Shown piece by piece: positions 43,219-51,004 of a stretch of 64,000 bases of DNA (its first letter is position 1; every line of letters begins with the position of its first letter). Origin of the DNA: Desulfotruncus alcoholivorax DSM 16058 (GTDB lineage Bacteria > Bacillota > Desulfotomaculia > Desulfotomaculales > Desulfallaceae); the NCBI RefSeq assembly GCF_000430885.1, contig NZ_AUMW01000009.1, positions 62,001 through 126,000 of the forward strand. The letters are read 5' to 3'. A program made the translations under genes and the position numbers. The notes below the pieces were generated by a model. That model saw only the letters and a list, made by a program, of their open reading frames with translations, searched no databases and was not told the DNA's origin.

Positions 43219-44772
43219 TTAATTTTGTTTGTACCATTGGCGCAAAGTATTTTTGAGCACCTTGCCCGAGGCGTTTCTGGGCAGCGCCTCCACAAATTCC
43301 ACCGAGCGAGGTTTTTTGTAACCCGCCAGATGCTGCTCACACCATGCCACGATTTCCTGTACCGTAATAAATGCGCCCGGTTTTGGGACAACCACTGCAT
43401 GCACTCTTTCGCCCCATTTTTCATCCGGCATGCCGATGACAGCGGCCTCCATTACCTTTTCATGGCGGTAAAGGACCTCCTCCACCTCGGCCGGGTAGAC
43501 GTTTTCTCCACCGGAGATAATCATATCTTTTTTGCGGTCAACCACAAAAACGTAGCCTTCTTCATCCATGCGCACCAGGTCGCCGCTGTGGAACCAGCCG
43601 TCCTTAATCGCAGCAGCCGTTGCCTCAGAGTCGTTATAGTATTCTTTAAGCATTGTCGGGCCGCGGTAAACAATCTCCCCCACCTGGTTCGCGGCAACAT
43701 CCCGACCGTTTTCGTCCACCACCCTGACTTCGACGTTGACAACCGGGCGGCCCACCGATGCACCTTTGCGTATAATATCCTTTGGTTTAAGCAACGTGGT
43801 AACCGGACTCATTTCTGTCTGGCCAAAGGCATCCACAAGCCCCACCCCGGGCAGGCGCTTTAATATCGTTTCTTTCAAGGACAGCGGCATAACCGCGGCT
43901 CCTGTGATCACAGTTCTCATGCTGCTCATCTTTTCTTCCAGGCCCGGCACCGTCAACATGGCATTCCACATCGCCGGCACCAGAAAAGTGAGAGTAACTT
44001 TCTCCCGGGCTATCAGTTCCGCCACGGCGCCGGGGTCAAACTGCTTAACCAGCACCGTGGTATTGCCCATTAACACCATCATCAGCATCACTGCCAGCGC
44101 AGCGGTGTGAAATAACGGCGGAACGCAGAGATAAATTTCATTGTCTGTTATGCCGATTTCAATAATGCAGTTTAAGGCATTGATCACTTCGTTCTTATGG
44201 GTCAGGACCGCACCCTTCGGCCTCCCGGTGGTTCCCGAGGTATACATAATAAAAGCCGGCTCGTCATCCTCCACCGGGACCAGAGGCTCCTCCGCATTTC
44301 CAGTGGAAGCAATATCAGCGTAACCCAGCGACCAATCCTTTGACTCCCCAACAGCAATATAGTGACTTACACCTGGCAGATCCCCCCGCACCGCATCAAT
44401 CATTTCATTGAACACGCTGTCAAAAACCAGTGCCTTTGTGCCGGAATGGTTTAGGATGTAAGCCACTTCCCGCCCGACAAAACGAAAATTAACCGGCACG
44501 GCAACAGCTCCCAGCTTGGCCAGGGCAAAGTAACATTCCACCATTTCCAGGCAATTAAAAAGCTGCAGCGCTACTTTATCCCCCCGGCCCAAGCCCAGTG
44601 AGCCAAGTGCCCCGGACAGCCTGTTAACCCGCTGGTTCAGTTCATCATAGGTCACCCTGCTTTCCCCTTCCACCAGCGCCGTCTTATTTGGGTTCTTCCT
44701 AGCCTGCCGGGACAGCAATTCACCGGTTACAAGCTGCCTTGACAGTACGTCCTGCGCATTAATAACAAGCAC
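43219..44772 (-). CDS. AMP-forming acyl-CoA ligase (first gene of ligase operon)
   Basis: An ANL-superfamily ligase of about 517 residues with P-loop IMYTSGTTGRPKGAV, the FGQTEMSPVTT block, hinge WFHSGDLVRMDEEGYVFVVDR and catalytic Lys in NASGKVLKNTLR. The open frame runs back to 44988, but the first 72 codons look non-coding and would lie across a sigma-54 promoter. A GGGAGGTG site is centred near 44774, so the start is close to the GTG at 44772 or the ATT at 44763, which has the better spacing. It is paralogous to the downstream ligase and divergent from the oxidation operon. Confidence 0.88.
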   Translation of the reverse strand: MLVINAQDVLSRQLVTGELLSRQARKNPNKTALVEGESRVTYDELNQRVNRLSGALGSLGLGRGDKVALQLFNCLEMVECYFALAKLGAVAVPVNFRFVGREVAYILNHSGTKALVFDSVFNEMIDAVRGDLPGVSHYIAVGESKDWSLGYADIASTGNAEEPLVPVEDDEPAFIMYTSGTTGRPKGAVLTHKNEVINALNCIIEIGITDNEIYLCVPPLFHTAALAVMLMMVLMGNTTVLVKQFDPGAVAELIAREKVTLTFLVPAMWNAMLTVPGLEEKMSSMRTVITGAAVMPLSLKETILKRLPGVGLVDAFGQTEMSPVTTLLKPKDIIRKGASVGRPVVNVEVRVVDENGRDVAANQVGEIVYRGPTMLKEYYNDSEATAAAIKDGWFHSGDLVRMDEEGYVFVVDRKKDMIISGGENVYPAEVEEVLYRHEKVMEAAVIGMPDEKWGERVHAVVVPKPGAFITVQEIVAWCEQHLAGYKKPRSVEFVEALPRNASGKVLKNTLRQWYKQN

Positions 44773-44865
44773 CTCCCTTTGTTTCCCCTGGTATAACGGT
44801 TTAATACACCGCCTTAGCTCCGGCGCAGCATAAAGATTAAACAGATGCTTCGCCGGTTCTGTAAC

Positions 44866-44880
44866 GCAATAATCATGCCG
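44866..44880 (-). promoter_or_regulatory. Sigma-54 promoter for the acyl-CoA ligase operon
   Basis: On the minus strand CGGCAT-GATTA-TTGC matches TGGCAC-N5-TTGC in GGCA and TTGC, with ten bases between GG and GC. It lies about 95 bases upstream of the first ligase start. Confidence 0.75.
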
Positions 44881-44953
44881 AAACATGCTTTTCTTTATTT
44901 TGTTTAATTTTGAATTTTTAGAATACTTCATTTTGTCCATCTTTCGGTACAGA

Positions 44954-44975
44954 TGTCCTGTTTTCGGGACGGACA
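44954..44975. promoter_or_regulatory. Candidate activator site between the divergent sigma-54 promoters
   Basis: GTCCTG-TTTT-CGGGAC is an inverted repeat nested in TGTCC-N12-GGACA. It lies 74 bases from the leftward -24 element and 71 bases from the rightward one, a central place for a shared enhancer site bound by the regulator at 51005. Confidence 0.5.
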
Positions 44976-45045
44976 AACCATACAACAAACCATACTTGCA
45001 GCTCTTAAAACCTTGTTTTAATGCAAGTCAGAGCCGACTGACAGT

Positions 45046-45060
45046 TGGCACATACTTTGC
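45046..45060 (+). promoter_or_regulatory. Sigma-54 promoter for the oxidation operon
   Basis: TGGCAC-ATACT-TTGC is a full consensus match with GG-N10-GC spacing. It lies 106 bases upstream of the HMG-CoA-synthase-like gene. Confidence 0.9.
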
Positions 45061-45071
45061 GGAGAATTAAA

Positions 45072-45142
45072 GGGGACACACCTACTTCGGAGGTATGTCC
45101 AACAGAGGTCAGGGGACACACCTCCTTCAAAGGAATGTCCCC
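45072..45142. repeat. Two palindromic GGGGACACACCT... repeats
   Basis: Copy 1 (45072-45100) and copy 2 (45112-45142) share the layout GGGGACACACCT-N-CTTC...AGG-N-ATGTCC and each can fold on itself. They sit in the untranslated leader of the oxidation operon. A third, more perfect copy lies beyond the operon at 50969-50999. Confidence 0.75.
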
Positions 45143-45165
45143 AAATATAAGGAGGTATTTGCATT

Positions 45166-46578
45166 ATGGTGGGTATAACCGCTTTCGGCGCCTATATCCC
45201 CTTTAACCGCATGGAGCGCAAACGCCTGGCCGAAGCCTTCGGCGAGCCGGCTCCCCCGGGGGAAAAAGCGGTTGCCAATTACGATGAAGACAGTGTAACC
45301 ATGGCGGTTGAAGCAGCAAGGGACTGCCTTACCGGCATCGGGCCTGCCGCCCTGGGCGGGGTGTTTTTCGCCACCACCACGCCGCCCTACCGCGAAAAAC
45401 TGTCAGCCACTACAATAGCCGCTGCCATTGACGCGCCGGACACAATTCGCACGGCAGACTATACGTCCACTTTACGGGCGGGCACCACCGCCCTTTTGGC
45501 GGCTGTTGACACCGCCAAATCAGGGGCAGGCAGCGTACTGGTTACAGCAGCCGACTGCCGTCTCGGCGCGGCCAAGGGACAATTTGAGCAGATCTTCGGT
45601 GACGGGGCGGCTTCATTTGTCGTCGGAACTGAAAATGTGCTGGCGGAAATCGAAGCCGCCTGCACCGTGGCCGGCGACGTGATTACACAGTGGCGTGACG
45701 CCGGAGACAAGTACGTGCGGGCCTGGGAAGACAGGTTTGTGACCACCAGGGGCTACGGCGCCATGGTTAAAAAAGTGCTGACAATTCTGGCCGGCAAACA
45801 AAAAATTATGCCCTCAGAGATCAATAAGCTTGTTTTATACGCGCCTTCCCTACGGTACCAGGCAGGCACGGCCATGTCCATGGGCTTCCGGCAGGAACAG
45901 GTCCAGGACGGGCTTTTTGCCACAGTTGGCCTGGCCGGCGCAGCCCACGCCCCGCTAATGCTGGCCGCGGCCCTGGAACAAGCCGGGCCGGGGGAGCGGA
46001 TATTAATGGTTGGTTTCGGAGAAGGGGCCGACGCAATTTTGTTTAAAGTCACGGAGAATATTAAAAACTTTGCCCCGCGGCTGGGAGTCGCCAGGTCCAT
46101 GGCATCCAAGAAAAATACCATGAACTACCTGACCTACCTGCGCTGGAAAAATATGTTGGACTTTGAGCCGCCCAGGCGCCCGGATCCGGACCGCCCTTCA
46201 GCCCCGGCCATGTGGCGCAATTCAGCCAAGAACCTGGCCTTTTACGGCAGCCGCTGCACTAAATGCGGCACGCCTCAAATCCCGGCCCAGAGGGTCTGCG
46301 TGCACTGCCGGGCTTTTGACGAGATGACACCCTACCGCTTTGCCGACATCAATGCCAGGATTGCAACCTATACCATAGACCACCTGACTATTTCCCAGGA
46401 TCCTCCCACTGTATTTGCAGTTGTTGATTTCGAGGGGGGCGGCAGGCTGCTTTGTGAAATGACGGACTGCGAACCCGCCAAAGTGGAAATAGGAATGGAA
46501 GTCGAAATGACTTTCCGCAAGCTCTACCAGGCCGGCGGCATCCACAACTATTACTGGAAGGCAAGGCCCAAGAGGTAA
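45166..46578 (+). CDS. HMG-CoA-synthase-like domain fused to a DUF35 (zinc ribbon/OB) domain
   Basis: A 470-residue fusion. Residues about 1-300 follow the archaeal-type HMG-CoA-synthase fold (VGITAFGAYIPFNRM at the N-terminus, FGDGAASFVVG, GFGEGADAILFKV). Residues about 335-470 are a DUF35 module with a zinc ribbon (CTKCG ... CVHC) and an OB-fold. By my alignment the catalytic Cys is Leu-103 (TLRAGTTALL), the Glu is Thr-71 and the His is Ala-226, so the synthase half looks inactive. DUF35 proteins bridge thiolases and related enzymes and bind acyl-CoA. The thiolase gene follows 13 bases later. It is the first gene of the oxidation operon. Confidence 0.82.
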   Translation: MVGITAFGAYIPFNRMERKRLAEAFGEPAPPGEKAVANYDEDSVTMAVEAARDCLTGIGPAALGGVFFATTTPPYREKLSATTIAAAIDAPDTIRTADYTSTLRAGTTALLAAVDTAKSGAGSVLVTAADCRLGAAKGQFEQIFGDGAASFVVGTENVLAEIEAACTVAGDVITQWRDAGDKYVRAWEDRFVTTRGYGAMVKKVLTILAGKQKIMPSEINKLVLYAPSLRYQAGTAMSMGFRQEQVQDGLFATVGLAGAAHAPLMLAAALEQAGPGERILMVGFGEGADAILFKVTENIKNFAPRLGVARSMASKKNTMNYLTYLRWKNMLDFEPPRRPDPDRPSAPAMWRNSAKNLAFYGSRCTKCGTPQIPAQRVCVHCRAFDEMTPYRFADINARIATYTIDHLTISQDPPTVFAVVDFEGGGRLLCEMTDCEPAKVEIGMEVEMTFRKLYQAGGIHNYYWKARPKR

Positions 46579-46591
46579 AGGAGGGATAAAG

Positions 46592-47767
46592 ATGAGCATC
46601 AGAGATAAAGTGGCCATCATAGGTATGGGCTGCACCCGTTTTGGCGAACACTGGGATAAGGGCATTAACGATATGCTGGTGGAAGCGGCCTATGAAGCAT
46701 ACAACGACGCGGGCCTCAGCCCCGGCGACGTTCAGGCCTACTGGTTGGGAACCTGCGCTTCGGGCTGGGCTGGTATCAGCCTGTCGGAGCCTTTAAAAAT
46801 TCAATATAAGCCTGTTACCCGGGTGGAAAACTTTTGCGCCACCGGCACCGATGCTTTTAGAAACGCCTGTTACGCCGTAGCCTCGGGGGCTTATGACATA
46901 GCTATGGCCATAGGTGTTGAAAAATTAAAGGATTCAGGGTACAGCGGTTTGGTTATCACCCCTCCCCCCGGTGACGGAACCGCCCCCAATTACTCGGCCC
47001 CGGCCGCCTTTTCCCTTTTGGCCCCGGCTTACTTTAAAAAGTACGGGCTGGACCCGGAAACCGGTAAAAAGGTTTTGGCCAGAATAGCTTATAAAAATCA
47101 TAAAAACGGCGCCCTCAATCCCAAGGCCCAATTCAGGCAGGAAGTGCCGTTGGAAAAGATACTTAAATCCCCCATTGTGGCGGCTCCGCTGGGTGTTATG
47201 GACTGTTCCGGCGTGGCTGACGGCTCGGCTGCGGCCATTATCGTGCGGGCTGAAGACGCTCATAAATACCGCCAAGACCCCATCTATGTCAAGGCCCTGT
47301 CTGTGGTATGCGGGCCCGGGCACGGCGCCATGCACCAAGATTACGATTTCACCTCAATCAGGGAAACTTATTATGCAGGAGTTGACGCCTACCGCCAGGC
47401 AGGGATTACCAACCCCCGTAAAGAAATTAGTATGGCCGAGGTGCACGACTGCTTTACCCCGACGGAACTGGTCATCTACGAAGACCTTGGTTTCAGCGAG
47501 CGCGGCAGGGCCTGGCAGGACGTATTGGACGGCGTATTCGACTTGGACGGTGAACTGCCCGTAAACCCGGACGGCGGGCTTAAGTCCTTCGGCCACCCCA
47601 TAGGGGCGAGCGGCCTGCGCATGCTCTATGAAATGTACCTGCAGCTCAGGGGCCAGGCAGGCCCGAGGCAAATCAACAAACCCAGGCTGGGCCTTACTCA
47701 CAACCTTGGAGGCTTTCCATGGGAATCGGTATGCTCAGTTTGCATCGTCGGCAAGGAACCCGGCTAG
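46592..47767 (+). CDS. Thiolase (SCP2/BbsB-like acetyl-CoA acyltransferase)
   Basis: A 391-residue thiolase-fold protein that should cleave a 3-oxoacyl-CoA with CoA. The nucleophilic Cys is in VENFCATGTDAFRNA (near residue 82), the conserved HDCFTPTEL lies near residue 286, the catalytic His is in SFGHPIGASG, and the C-terminal LTHNLGGFPWESVCSVC holds the second Cys. This subgroup (SCP2-thiolase-like) is known to need a DUF35 partner, as in benzoylsuccinyl-CoA thiolase BbsAB; here that partner is fused to the neighbouring synthase-like protein. The ATG has AAAGGAGGG upstream. Confidence 0.88.
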   Translation: MSIRDKVAIIGMGCTRFGEHWDKGINDMLVEAAYEAYNDAGLSPGDVQAYWLGTCASGWAGISLSEPLKIQYKPVTRVENFCATGTDAFRNACYAVASGAYDIAMAIGVEKLKDSGYSGLVITPPPGDGTAPNYSAPAAFSLLAPAYFKKYGLDPETGKKVLARIAYKNHKNGALNPKAQFRQEVPLEKILKSPIVAAPLGVMDCSGVADGSAAAIIVRAEDAHKYRQDPIYVKALSVVCGPGHGAMHQDYDFTSIRETYYAGVDAYRQAGITNPRKEISMAEVHDCFTPTELVIYEDLGFSERGRAWQDVLDGVFDLDGELPVNPDGGLKSFGHPIGASGLRMLYEMYLQLRGQAGPRQINKPRLGLTHNLGGFPWESVCSVCIVGKEPG

Positions 47768-47780
47768 GGGGGCGCCCGCA

Positions 47781-47999
47781 ATGAGAACCCTGGTGGAAAG
47801 CACCCGCTTATGCCCGGAAACCGGCCGTGAGGTGCGGGTTGAAGAATTATACGAACTTGAGGGCACCTGCACCTGCCAGGTGGATACCCGGCTGCTTTCC
47901 TGGCGGTGCTTGGAAGACGCGGACTGCCGGGCCAAGGCGGACTGCCCCCTGTACCGGGAATACGCCGGGACCGGGGAAAAATCCATGCTGGATCGGTAA
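47781..47999 (+). CDS. Cys-rich small protein in the acyl-CoA operon, 72 aa
   Basis: I do not recognise a family. The ATG at 47781 follows 13 bases after the thiolase stop; the ribosome-binding site is a GGGGGG stretch. The protein begins MRTLVESTRLCPETGREV and has seven Cys: one at residue 11, a CTC pair near 30, then RCLEDADCRAKADCPLYRE. The spacing looks like a metal or iron-sulfur site, though no standard motif fits. Its conserved-looking place inside a tight operon suggests a real gene, possibly a subunit of the thiolase complex. That is inference. Confidence 0.65.
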   Translation: MRTLVESTRLCPETGREVRVEELYELEGTCTCQVDTRLLSWRCLEDADCRAKADCPLYREYAGTGEKSMLDR

Positions 48000-48031
48000 T
48001 TATTATTAATACAGCGCAAAGGAGGTATAAA

Positions 48032-48481
48032 ATGAGCGACCGCAACTCTTTAGTCGACACCGAACTCTCCCGCCATACCTTCACGGTGGAGCGGGGAAAA
48101 ATCAGGGAGCTGGCCCTGGCCATAGGCGACGACAACCCTGTATATACCGACCCGGAATACGCCCGCTCCCTGGGCTACAGGGATGTTATCGCACCACCCA
48201 CTTTCGGCACCTGCATTGACCTGTGGGGAGGATTGGACTTTATGGAACTCTGCCGCAAGCTGCAGCTCAACCCGGTTAATGTATTGCACGGAGGTCAGGA
48301 CTACGAGTACTACGGGGCAATTTACCCGGGCGACGTGATCGAGGCCTGCAGCGTTTTGAAAAAACAACTTCATAAAAGCAAAATGAGTATTCTTATTCTT
48401 GAAACCACCTACCGCAACCAGAATGGCGATACCGTCTTAACCTGCCGCAAAACCATCATCGAACGGGGTCAGGTGCAATAA
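48032..48481 (+). CDS. MaoC-like hydratase, N-domain type (FAS1-DH-like)
   Basis: A 149-residue hot-dog-fold protein of the MaoC_dehydrat_N type: FTVERGKIRELALAIGDDNP, then YTDPEYARSLGYRDVIAPPTFG. This subtype usually lacks the full catalytic Asp/His pair and works as the partner of a second, catalytic MaoC protein. Such a partner is encoded next (48519). Paired proteins of this kind form the heteromeric enoyl-CoA hydratases of steroid side-chain degradation (ChsH1/ChsH2). The ATG has AAAGGAGG upstream. Confidence 0.85.
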   Translation: MSDRNSLVDTELSRHTFTVERGKIRELALAIGDDNPVYTDPEYARSLGYRDVIAPPTFGTCIDLWGGLDFMELCRKLQLNPVNVLHGGQDYEYYGAIYPGDVIEACSVLKKQLHKSKMSILILETTYRNQNGDTVLTCRKTIIERGQVQ

Positions 48482-48518
48482 CCACATATGCAAATTATTT
48501 AATAAAGAGGTGGTAACT

Positions 48519-48947
48519 TTGAAAACCGAAGTATATTTCGATGATTTTCAGATATCGGATCAACTGCCCCCGCTCACCAAGCCTCCGATTGACCAAATTC
48601 AACTTGTTAAATACGCCGGCGCGTCGGGTGATTTCAACCCGTTGCATTACATGCCGGAGATCGGACAAATGGCCGGAACAGGCGGCGTCATTGCCCACGG
48701 GATGCTGATTATGGGCTTTGCCGGCCAGGCCGTGGCCGGGTGGATACCAAACCGGTACCTCACCCGCTTTTCGGTGCGTTTTGTAGGCATGACCAAGCTG
48801 GGAGATACAATCACCGTAACCGGCACAATAACCGGCAAACGTGAAGAACAAGAATTTGGAATTATTACCGGTGAAGTTATAGCGGCTGATCAAAACGGCG
48901 AAATAAAGCTTAAAGGAACCTTTGAGGCATCACTGCCTAAGAGGTAA
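48519..48947 (+). CDS. MaoC-like enoyl-CoA hydratase
   Basis: A 142-residue hot-dog hydratase with the hydratase-2 motif: ASGDFNPLHYMPE with Asp and His, and the GGVIAHGMLIMGF segment. It would add water to a trans-2-enoyl-CoA, giving the (R)-3-hydroxyacyl-CoA if it follows the hydratase-2 stereochemistry. I start at the TTG at 48519 because GAGGTGG is spaced for it; a GTG at 48510 overlaps that site. It probably pairs with the preceding MaoC-type protein. Confidence 0.88.
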   Translation: MKTEVYFDDFQISDQLPPLTKPPIDQIQLVKYAGASGDFNPLHYMPEIGQMAGTGGVIAHGMLIMGFAGQAVAGWIPNRYLTRFSVRFVGMTKLGDTITVTGTITGKREEQEFGIITGEVIAADQNGEIKLKGTFEASLPKR

Positions 48948-48974
48948 GGGGAGAAAGAGGAAGGAGGAATAATC

Positions 48975-49799
48975 ATGGATTTAATGCTAAAAGATAAGTG
49001 CTGCATTATTACCGGGGCGGGACGGGGCATCGGCCGCGAAACCGCACTGCTTTTTGCCCGGGAGGGCGGCAGGGTGGTTGTCAGCGATTTGGACGAAGCG
49101 CCTGCGCTGGAAGTTGTCGAAGAAATCAAAGCCCGCAGCGGCCGGGCCGTGGCCTGCGTTGGTGACGTAACCGCCGATGGCTTTGCGGAAAAACTTATTG
49201 CAACCGCTGTTGAGTCCTTCGGGCCGAGCATTGATGTTATTGTAAACAACGCCGGTTATACCTGGGACGGTGTTATTCATAAAATGACCGACCAGCAGTG
49301 GGAAGCCATGCTAAAAATTCATATAACCGCCCCTTTCAGGATCATCCGGGCGGCAGCGCCGTACATCCGGGATGCCGCCAAAAAGGATAAAGAAGAGGGC
49401 AGAAGAGTGACCCGCAAGATCATTAATATTTCTTCCATTGCCGGCTTGGACGGAAACGCAGGCCAGGCCAATTATTCCAGCGCCAAGGCGGCAGTCGTAG
49501 GGCTTACCAAAACGCTGGCCAAGGAATGGGGCTCCTTTAACGTTTGCGTAAATACCGTGGCCTTCGGCTTTATTGAAACCCGGCTGACCCAGGCCAAGGA
49601 AAAGGGAGAAGCGATTAAGATGGAAGACAAGGACGTTTCCATCGGTATTCCCGAAAGCGCGCGGCAGATGTTTAAAGCGATGATTCCGCTGAGACGGGCC
49701 GGCACACCCGAAGAGGCTGCAAACGCGATCCTGTTAATGGCTTCGCCGCTTGCCGATTACATCAGCGGAGAAGTTTTACGGGTCACCGGAGGTCTGTAA
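48975..49799 (+). CDS. Short-chain dehydrogenase/reductase
   Basis: A 274-residue NAD(P)-dependent SDR. It has the nucleotide motif GAGRGIGRE at about residue 16, NNAG near residue 92, and the active-site Ser in NISSIAGLDG with YSSAKAA further on. It is expected to oxidise the 3-hydroxyacyl-CoA to the 3-oxoacyl-CoA between the hydratase and thiolase steps. D33 after the first beta-strand pair (SDLDEAP) suggests NAD rather than NADP. The ATG has AGGAGGA upstream. It abuts the acyl-CoA dehydrogenase gene. Confidence 0.92.
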   Translation: MDLMLKDKCCIITGAGRGIGRETALLFAREGGRVVVSDLDEAPALEVVEEIKARSGRAVACVGDVTADGFAEKLIATAVESFGPSIDVIVNNAGYTWDGVIHKMTDQQWEAMLKIHITAPFRIIRAAAPYIRDAAKKDKEEGRRVTRKIINISSIAGLDGNAGQANYSSAKAAVVGLTKTLAKEWGSFNVCVNTVAFGFIETRLTQAKEKGEAIKMEDKDVSIGIPESARQMFKAMIPLRRAGTPEEAANAILLMASPLADYISGEVLRVTGGL

Positions 49800-49800
49800 A

Positions 49801-50943
49801 ATGGCCCTGGATTTAAATACCGGCGATTATAAAATTTTTCGTGATGCCTTTAAAAAATTTTTGCAGGCGGAGATAATACCTGATTACCCAACGTGGGAAA
49901 AAGAGGGCCTGGTACCCCGGAAAGTGTGGAGCAAAGCCGGGGACAACGGCTTCTTATGCCCCTGGGTGGAAGAGGAATTCGGCGGGGCGGGAGCGGGTTT
50001 TGAGTACTCGTTGATCATCACCGAGGAACTGGCCCGGGCCGGAACCCACGTCATGTTCCCCCTGCACAGTGATATTGTAGTTCCGTATATCGCCTCCTAC
50101 GGCACCCCGGAGCAGAAACGAAAATGGCTGCCCGGGTGCGTTTCGGGCGATATCATTGCGGCCGTGGCCATGACCGAACCGGACACCGGCTCCGACCTGG
50201 CCGCCATCCGCACCACTGCCGTTCGGGACGGTGACGATTACGTCATCAACGGGGCCAAAACGTTTATTTCCAGCGGAATCCTGGCTGATTTAGTGATAGT
50301 GGCATGCAAAACAGATCCCGGGGCTAATCCCCCGCACCGGGGCATCAGCCTGATTGTGGTTGAACGGGACACCCCCGGCTTTCTCCGGGGACGCAAGCTG
50401 GACAAAATGGGGCTGCGGAGCCAGGACACATCGGAGTTGATCTTTACGGACTGCCGGGTGCCGGCGAGCAATATTCTGGGCCAAGAAAACGCCGGGTTCA
50501 CCTACCTAATGGAAAAGCTGCAGCAGGAACGCCTGGTTTGTTCGGTGATGGCCCAGGGCGTAGCCGAGAGAATGATTCAGTACACCATTGAATACTGCCG
50601 GGACCGTAAAATCTTCGGCAAGCCGGTTTCTTCTTTCCAGCACAATTCCTTTAAAATTGTGGAGATGGCCACGGAAATAGAGCTGGGCCGCACTTTCCTC
50701 AACCAGCTGGTTGAAAAGCACCTGGCCGGGGAGAGAGTGGTTAAGGAAGTATCCATGGCCAAGTGGTGGATAACCGAAATGGTCAACCGGGTGGCCTACC
50801 ATTGCCTGCAGCTGCACGGGGGTTACGGTTTTTGCGACGAATACCCCATCAGCCGGGACTTTAGGGACGTGCGCATATTCAATATCTTTGCCGGCACCAC
50901 CGAAGTAATGAAAAGCATTATTGCCAAAGAATTAGGGTTGTAG
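49801..50943 (+). CDS. Acyl-CoA dehydrogenase
   Basis: A 380-residue FAD-dependent dehydrogenase that makes the 2-enoyl-CoA; it should feed electrons to EtfAB, whose genes are not in the window. Motifs: AVAMTEPDTGSDLAAIRTTA, then TFISSG, DRKIFGKPVSSFQ, and HGGYGFCDEYPISRDFRDVRIF. At the MCAD-type catalytic Glu position the motif reads FAGTTEVMK, so the base is probably the helix-G Glu used by isovaleryl- and long-chain dehydrogenases. The ATG follows the SDR stop by one base, so translation is coupled. It is the last gene of the operon. Confidence 0.93.
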   Translation: MALDLNTGDYKIFRDAFKKFLQAEIIPDYPTWEKEGLVPRKVWSKAGDNGFLCPWVEEEFGGAGAGFEYSLIITEELARAGTHVMFPLHSDIVVPYIASYGTPEQKRKWLPGCVSGDIIAAVAMTEPDTGSDLAAIRTTAVRDGDDYVINGAKTFISSGILADLVIVACKTDPGANPPHRGISLIVVERDTPGFLRGRKLDKMGLRSQDTSELIFTDCRVPASNILGQENAGFTYLMEKLQQERLVCSVMAQGVAERMIQYTIEYCRDRKIFGKPVSSFQHNSFKIVEMATEIELGRTFLNQLVEKHLAGERVVKEVSMAKWWITEMVNRVAYHCLQLHGGYGFCDEYPISRDFRDVRIFNIFAGTTEVMKSIIAKELGL

Positions 50944-50968
50944 CAATTAAAGGGGAAATTCATAAGTT

Positions 50969-50999
50969 GGGGACATACCTCCGCAGGAGGTGTGTCCCC
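50969..50999. repeat. Palindromic GGGGACATACCT... repeat, likely terminator between convergent genes
   Basis: GGGGACATACCTCC-GCA-GGAGGTGTGTCCCC is a near-perfect palindrome followed by TTT on the plus strand. It lies between the acyl-CoA dehydrogenase gene and the sigma-54 regulator and is the third copy of the repeats at 45072-45142. Confidence 0.75.
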
Positions 51000-51004
51000 T
51001 TTCC

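Noticed and set aside
44773-44988. N-terminal extension of the first acyl-CoA ligase
   Set aside because: The extra 72 codons are Lys/Asn-rich and unlike the family, and they span a sigma-54 promoter. The ribosome-binding site lies near 44774.
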